Shown here: in pieces, positions 57,163 through 64,000 of the stretch
Numbering within the stretch: position 1 is the stretch's first letter
Layout of the letters: the number at the start of each line of letters is the position of its first letter
Assembly: GCF_050003625.1 (NCBI RefSeq)
Contig: NC_134399.1
Location: 223,814,975 to 223,878,974, forward strand
Direction: 5' to 3'
DNA length: 64,000 bases
Origin: Haematobia irritans
Lineage: Eukaryota > Arthropoda > Insecta > Diptera > Muscidae
Position numbers and translations under genes: made by a program
Notes under the pieces: model-generated
What the model saw: the letters and a program-made list of their open reading frames with translations, nothing else
Told to the model about the DNA's origin: nothing
Databases searched by the model: none

Positions 57163-60100
57163 ACAAGTAAGTAAAGTAGAAAGTCGGGCGGGGCCGACTA
57201 TATCATACCCTAAACCACCATTACAGAATTAGTAATCATAAGCATTTGTGGGGTAACATATAGGTCTGGGAGATAAACCGCAGTTACATATTTAAGAAAA
57301 TTAAGAGGTACATGTCTATGGGTGCTTTGTGTCAATCTGACTATAGCTCATAGTCAATGTTGCTAGGGAAAATGTTCGGTTTACCCTACAAGGACAAAAA
57401 AAGTTCCCTACTTTCCCATACATTCCCAAACAAATTTCCCAACTATATTTTTCGTTAAATTTAAAAAATTTTACAAAACAAAAATGGTTCTAAGTACTTT
57501 ATTATCTTAAAACATGAATATGCAACGTATATAACTTAGAATATAAATTTGTATTACCACCACGGTTGCCACAGTTGGTAGAATTCTACCCAAATTAGTA
57601 ACCTTTTTTGTTAAATCTCTATAAAAATAAAATTTTGGAAAATGTTTCTATAAACAAATTTTTGTGAGAAATTTTTCTATAGAAATAAAATTTTGACAAT
57701 AAATTCTATAGAAATAAAATTTTGAGAAAATTTTTTATAGAAATAATATTTTCAAAAAAAATTTCTATAGAAACACAATTTTGACAAAATGTTCTATAGA
57801 AATAAAATGTTGACAAAATTTTCTACAGGAATAAAGTTTACCACACATCATTAAAGAACAAGCCTTGCCGGCTTGATCCTCCCAAATGTAAAAATTATTA
57901 CAAATTATGTTGAGTGAAAATGTCCTACATTGTGGCCCTACGTCCCTACAAGACGCTAAATATTAGAAAAACCCTACATATAGGGAATTTCCCCTACTTC
58001 TAGCAACACTGGCTGTGTTGATATTGCACCTACGGTGTTAGTATGCCACTAATATTGAGCCCATTATTAAAAAACAGAAAATCGTTAAATTAGTGTGGGT
58101 AATAAATACAAATTTGTAAAAATCGAGCAATATTCTTATGTAAAAGCTACAAGTATGTATAAATACGATCGGCTAGTACATCAAAATTTGAAATTTGAGT
58201 AACATTGGTTAATAAATAAGAGTATTATGGCCAAATTTGGGAAAAAAAAGTTTACTATTTTTTATGAAAAATGAACTAACCCATAGTAAGAATGACCATG
58301 ATTTGGCGCCAAAGATTTTTTCAACTAGATAAGTTCATGATTTTCTTATAAATTAGTTCATGTATTGCATCGTATTTTAGTTCATTATTACTATGCTGTG
58401 GGAAGAATATAGTTAAACAAATTCAAAATATTCCTGCTATCCGGAAAAATTAACAATTTTTTGGGAAACCTGTATTAAGAAATTGGTTTGAAAAAAACTG
58501 TTTGTCGGTATAATTTTCAAAAAAGTAGAGAAATTGAGGAATCAAAGGTGCAACAAGCCTGTATACAACTAAGAAATTTTTCGTACAAAACAAGTAAATT
58601 TTCTATTACCACCAGTATTTTATTTCAAAAAGTTATTATTAAATTACACAAAACTATGGGTTATGATATACAATAAAGGAAATATTTTTATTAGAACGTT
58701 GGATGCAGTTACTTGTCGGTAGTTAGTAATTGCTTCTTCAAAAGAGTAATATTCTATGTTATTAGGACTAAACTAATTAATTTAAATTTCCATGTTTTCT
58801 ATCCATATGAAAGATATATGTGGCATAAGTTGCTATATTCAATTGAATTGTCCAATTTCATCGATTTTGGCTATCTTTTGTTGGGCGGATTTGTCTTATA
58901 AGCATCTGAAATTGCAAAGTTATACAAAATATAAGAAAAATATTATCAAATTCTATCGTTCATATTGATTTTTAACTTACGGTTTTCAATAGTATTTCCT
59001 AAATCCAATAAGGATATCAGCTTAATTAGCATTAAACAGTAAGAATATTCCAACAAATTACCATTACAAGACCTGTCTACCTGCAAGTGAAAATAATTAT
59101 TTTTAATAAATTGAAATTTTGGTTTTATTAAAAACGGACAAAATACCGTTTATAGAAAAACTTACCACATTGAAAAATCCATCCAGTAGGTACATTATTG
59201 GAATCATATCCATGGACTAATGGGACGTTTTTGAAATTATTCTCAGAATATATTTGAAATAAAAAATATTATAAAATTAGACATAATTTCCACTTTTCAG
59301 TATAGCATTTAGTATTTAAGGTGTATATTAACCTGTAGGAATTGCTGTAACATAAAAAATATATATTAAAAAATGGTTGCATCTCCAACCTGTGATCCAA
59401 ATGTAGAATAAATATAGATCATCCTATTACCACTCATGTTGTATATTTTTTATGTAAATCAATTAAAAATCCGCACTAATTTTAAACTATTAACAGAAAT
59501 ATACATTTCCCTAATCTGTTGTTTGTTTTTTTTTTTATCAATAAAAAGCGTTTTTGATTACTCTAACATCACATCATTCACTTCGCAGTTTCTAAAATGT
59601 TCCGAATAAATGTATTTTCATTAATAAACACCAATACCGCACGTACAATTTTGCAAAATTAAATCCACGTGTGCACTTCATAAATGCATCAACATAACTG
59701 AATGCAACAATAAAACTCAAAGACACAAATAGTCATAAAGGATACATACCTGCCGTAAAGAAAAACAACTCCACACAAATACACACGATCCCTTTCTGAT
59801 CTCGCTATTGCAAGAAAACAACTCTCACCACAAAAAATACCAACAACACACAAGGAACATTCCATTGTCTCTAGAATCAAAATAACCAACAACAGCATAA
59901 ATGACGCAATAACAAACACAAACAATCAAACGAGATATACACAAAATGTCTCTAAAAACTCCCTCACATGATGCACTCACATTTTCCAGTAGCACGTTTA
60001 TTGATTAGTTGGAATTCTATCTATAAGTTAAGGTAAAATATATACCAAATCTATGAGGAATCTCTAAAAAATTATATACACCCGTCAAGGATTATATTAA

Positions 60101-61492
60101 CTACTATTTATTCTACTTTATCTAAAATTTTCAATGTAAGGAAAAACACTCCAACATATAATAAAAAGGGAAATAATCTGTAGGTAGACATCGTACGAAT
60201 CGGTAATGTCGTTAAGTTAAATTTTACTACAAAAATTTTTTTCCATACAAAATTTTTTCTTAGTAAATTGTCCACATTTCGTAGTAAGATTTTTATATTG
60301 CCCATGTATTTTTATAATAGAATCAACGATGCATTAACCACTGTGTTGGAAATTTATTTAAGGAAAAATCCTTCCCATTTCGTAGTTAGTAAACTAAAAA
60401 ACATTTACTGAATTTTTATAAGTTTTCCTTTAGCTAAATTAGTTTTCGTTGTGGTTACGAAAAATGAACTATATTACAGTAAATTTGTTGAACTATGTGA
60501 AAGTTAAAATGCTCCTTAAATTTACAAGACACTTTTTTTCTGTGTATATATGGAAGCTATATCTAAATCTGAACCAAATTGTTTAATATTTTGCGGGTTT
60601 GATTAATACCACAAAAGGTTACCTTGTACAAAAATTGAGTAAGATTAGTTAAGAGATGAGGCCTGTATGGTCAAACATATGGTTATTAGGGGCGAATTTT
60701 TCAAAATCGGGTGATACATATATGGGAGCTATATCTACATCTGAACCGATTTCGATGAAATTTTGCACATATAGTTAGTACTATAGAGGACTGAATCTAG
60801 CAAACTTTTAGTAAGATCTGTTAATAAATAAGGGTTCTATGGCCAAATTTGGGAAAATCGGGCTATACATATATATGGGAGCTATATCTAAATCTGAACC
60901 GATTTCGATGATTTTTTGCACATATAGTAAGTGCTATAGAAGACTACATTTAGCCAAATTTCGGTCAGATCGGTTGATAATTAAGGGTTTTATGGCCAAA
61001 TTTAGAAAAATCGGGCGGTACATATATATGGGAGCTATATCTAAATCTGAACCGATTTGGATGAAATTTTGCAGACTTGAAGGGCGATGGAAAAGATTAC
61101 CTTTGGCCAAATTTGGTGACGATGCGTTTACAAAAACGCGCAACGTGACCCCATTTGTCGAAATCGGGCGATACATATATATGGGAGCTATATCTAAATT
61201 TGATCCGATTTCTTCCAAATTCAATGGCGTTCGTCCTTGTGCACAAAAAACTCCCTGTACCAAATTTCATCAAAATCGGTTAATAATTGCGACCGGAATC
61301 CTGTGAACAACAAATACTTGGACAGACGGATGGACGGACGGACGGACACTAAACGCTAGATCGACTCAGGAGGTGATTCTGAGTCGATCGGTATATATTT
61401 TATGGGGTCTAAAATCAATATTTCTGGTAGGCACATTTTTTGGCCGATCAAACTTATTATACCCAAACCACTATTTGGTTTAGGGTATAAAA
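57163..61492 (-). repeat. DINE-1-like repeat, second family, split by a 2.3 kb insert
   Basis: The hairpin end (AAGTAAGTAAAGTAGAAAGT, CGGGCGGGGCCGAC) and body lie at 57163-58246. The 153 bp units, a GGACGGACGGACGGAC microsatellite (61331-61346), TCGACTCAGG and the terminal hairpin ACCCAAACCACTATTTGGTT...GGGTATAAAAA lie at 60545-61492. ATATATGGGA starts units at 60871, 61024 and 61177, exactly 153 apart. The left part matches 2011-3039 closely. Confidence 0.72.
58247..60544. other. Insert in the DINE-1-like repeat; MITE-like, no gene
   Basis: The right end is ACACTTTTTTTCTGTG next to TA, like the other CACTGAAAA-type elements. No matching left end is clear. It shares CATGATTTGGCGCCAA with 53652. 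No recognisable gene; the 78-residue ORF at 59689-59925 has no motif I know. Confidence 0.4.
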
Positions 61493-64000
61493 ATACTTTC
61501 TTCCGGAACGAATTTTTAGACAAGCGAAATTCTCCTTTATTATGAAGTCTTTTCGTTAAGGTCGAATATACTCGAATTCTAGTATATTTTATTGCATTTA
61601 AAGAAATTTAGTGTCAAAATAGATCTTCGTTTGTCTAAAAATTTTGTTCCTCAGAAAAGAGAAATCCTCTTGCTTGGTTTTCCAAGCAAGATGTGTGATG
61701 TTGTTAAGGCCTCATTTTCAGAAAACCTCAATTTTACTTCTGTGTGTGTGGGTAACTAACACATCTCTTGCATTTTGAATACCTGGCGGCCCATTATACA
61801 TTCCTAGGCTTCGTGTGCAGGTGGATGAAAGGTAATGAAGGATGTTTTAAACTTAAACTAATGATGCCATTCGTAGTCGTTTCTCTTATAAGCAGTTCAC
61901 ACTTTACTTTCGCCATATCTCAACTGCTAGTCGAGATCTAACCCAGTTAAATCTTTGTGCTAAAGGCATCTGCTAGTGTCCTGGTTCCATTGTAAATTCC
62001 TTGAAGGATACAGACACTTTTGGTTATTGTGGCCTGTCTTTCATGTATGGCAATAGGTGATTAAATTATTAAGTAAAATGTTTTGTGTGTGTGTGTGGAA
62101 GAGAGTATTTTTGATGACACCAAATTAACCAAAATACAAAACATAAAAAAACCCAAAACTTTTATTGAATTTAGTATGAAATTTAATTTTAGTATGGTTT
62201 GTGGTTATCATACAAAAAAAAAAAAAAAAAAAAAAAACTCTACTGTTTCAGTTAACATAGTTTTTTGCTTAATTTGGTTATAAACCTATGCTGGAAAAGT
62301 TAATTAATTCGGTTTGCCGATGGTCAATTTCAGTAGAAACAAGTGTTGTGGTTAACAACATAAAAAAAGGAAATGTCATTTATTGAAATATGTTGATATA
62401 ATTAAAAAGACACTAATTTCTGAAAACAAAAACAATGTCATGGTTATGAATTGTGACCGATGCACAGAGGGTTGAAATCCATCAAAAGTGGCGTTTAATT
62501 CAAAAGATTAACTTTAATAACTGTATTTGGTACTGGGTGAAAGAAGATAACATTCTACATCACTAATTGCCAAAATAAAAGTTCTTAGTTGTTTACTTTA
62601 TTTGCAGTGTGTCTTCAAAGTTCAGTAATTATTATTATTTTTGTGCGCATTGGTTAAAAGTGAAAATTTGCATATTTCCAGTGATAATTTTTTTAATTAA
62701 GACTTCTAAAATTGAAATTTTTATTATGGAGCCGTCTACTTCAGGTATTTGAGTATATGATAAATATTTGTTTGTTTAGATAAATGTTTTGGAAATATTA
62801 AAAAAAATAACGAAATTGCTCCAAAAATGAGGTATTTTTGATGTTTGTATTGGATTTCAACTGAATCATCGGTGAAGCTTGGTAAAACTGCTTATATTTT
62901 CTTAAAATATGAAGTTTCAGCTTATAAATTCCAGAACATCTTTTTGCCTTTTTGTTGCATTTTTTGACTTATTAAAGAATTTGTAAAATAACTCTAGTCG
63001 CTAAAAATATATGTGAAAAAATAAAACAAACAAAAAATCACTTTGGCCTAATTATCTTTTGTCTTTATATTCCGTTTAGTATTTGTTATTGTAGCTACTG
63101 AGTGTGCAGTGTTTTCGAGTGAGTGCGTAATTTTAAATCACGCGCACTCACGAAAAAAAATTAATTAATTAATTTCAAATTACTTACAAAGCTTCGTTTG
63201 AAAATCTGAATAATATGAGAAAATTATATTTTACACACGTACACTACAAGGCTATTTGTTTGTATTGTATTATATGCCTCCTACTCTACATAAATACTTC
63301 ATTCACGGGCCAGACATTATAGACATTATATGGTGACGAAGATAATGAAGGTGAAGATTATTTTAACGAATTGTATGATGATTAAGAAGTAAATGATTAT
63401 TTTTAAGTAAATTAATTTTATAATGGTTGTGAAGTAAATTATGATTATGAAGTTAATAATACTTTTAAAATTAATGAAATGAAGTAAATAAAAAAACCGT
63501 ACAATTATATTTTTTGATTATTTTTTTCCTGTAATGGTTGTTTTTTTATTTTTATACTATGGTTTTTGTTTATGAATATTGATCAATAAGATATAATAAT
63601 ATTTTCTAATGTAACCTTTTCTAAATATGTGGAATTATGGAATTTGAAGAAAAAAAATCGGATTTTAATTTAAAATTTTGGGTATATAAATACAGATTAA
63701 ATATTTATTAATTTTTATTTTTTAAGAACAATTTTTTTTTTCTAAAAGCACATTAAGTATGCTCTAATTTTCAATTGCATTTCCTAATTTATCGTTTTTA
63801 TTTTAAAAGTTACAGCGAAAATTGTGATATAAGACCACTTTTTCCAAAATACAAAAAAGGCCATAAAAGATTAAAACAACAATTTTTTTAATTTTTTTTT
63901 ATCTAATTATGCTTTTTTATGTATTTATGAATATCCATCAATAAAAAATAACAATATTTTAAAATTATGGCTTTCCTGAATTAATCGCCACTTTGCCTAC
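61493..64000. other. AT-rich DNA, no gene seen
   Basis: It contains an A-run at 62214-62236 and very AT-rich, simple sequence after 62700. No coding sequence, RNA gene or transposon end could be supported. Confidence 0.5.

Noticed and set aside
60839..61306. 155-residue ORF with YMGAISKSEPI motifs
   Set aside because: Same repeat-unit translation in another family, with a similar ORF on the opposite strand.

Overview
The window looks like intergenic or intronic DNA from a muscoid fly (house fly, stable fly or horn fly type). That is an inference from the AT-rich base composition, the families of mobile elements present, and short interspersed repeats resembling DINE-1 of Drosophila. I recognise no host protein-coding gene. 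Almost every convincing coding stretch belongs to a transposable element, and many elements sit inside one another. | Region by region: 1-3053 holds pieces of three DINE-1-like repeats. 3054-14937 is a nearly pristine Ty3/gypsy-type LTR retrotransposon on the minus strand. It has 3.07 kb LTRs, a 4 bp target duplication, a Lys-tRNA-type primer site, a Gag with an N-terminal RING-H2 finger, and an intact Pol reached by a -1 frameshift. 14938-15095 is the other half of the hairpin element it landed in. 15280-17080 and 43210-44644 are two copies of a TA-flanked inverted-repeat element carrying tRNA-like modules. 17085-18876 is a long DINE-1-like tandem repeat. 21995-24405 is a DINE-1-like copy with a Tc1/mariner DD37E transposon inside. 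26410-31711 is a LINE whose reverse-transcriptase ORF is split exactly at a TTAA by a 3.6 kb piggyBac-type element, which itself contains a DINE-1-like copy. 32513-35906 is a TA-flanked element split by a DINE-1-like cluster. 37959-38300 is a tRNA-derived SINE with an 11 bp target duplication. 38460-41340 is a 28 bp tandem array split by a DINE-1-like copy. 44676-46745 is a DINE-1-like copy holding a DD41D mariner. 48168-50240 joins a LINE RNase H fragment to DINE-1-like ends. 53370-55986 is a three-level nest (TA-flanked element, DINE-1-like copy, hAT MITE). 57163-61492 is another split DINE-1-like copy. The remaining stretches are AT-rich DNA without recognised genes. | Two things stand out. 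The first is the young LTR element with a RING-H2 Gag and unusually long, almost identical LTRs. The second is that all the DINE-1-like families share one architecture: a terminal hairpin with GGGTATA arms, a GACGG-type microsatellite, tandem units with an exact 153 bp period, and a GC hairpin followed by ACTTGTTTT. The families differ in sequence but keep the 153 bp step. All family placements come from motif reading. No database search was run.
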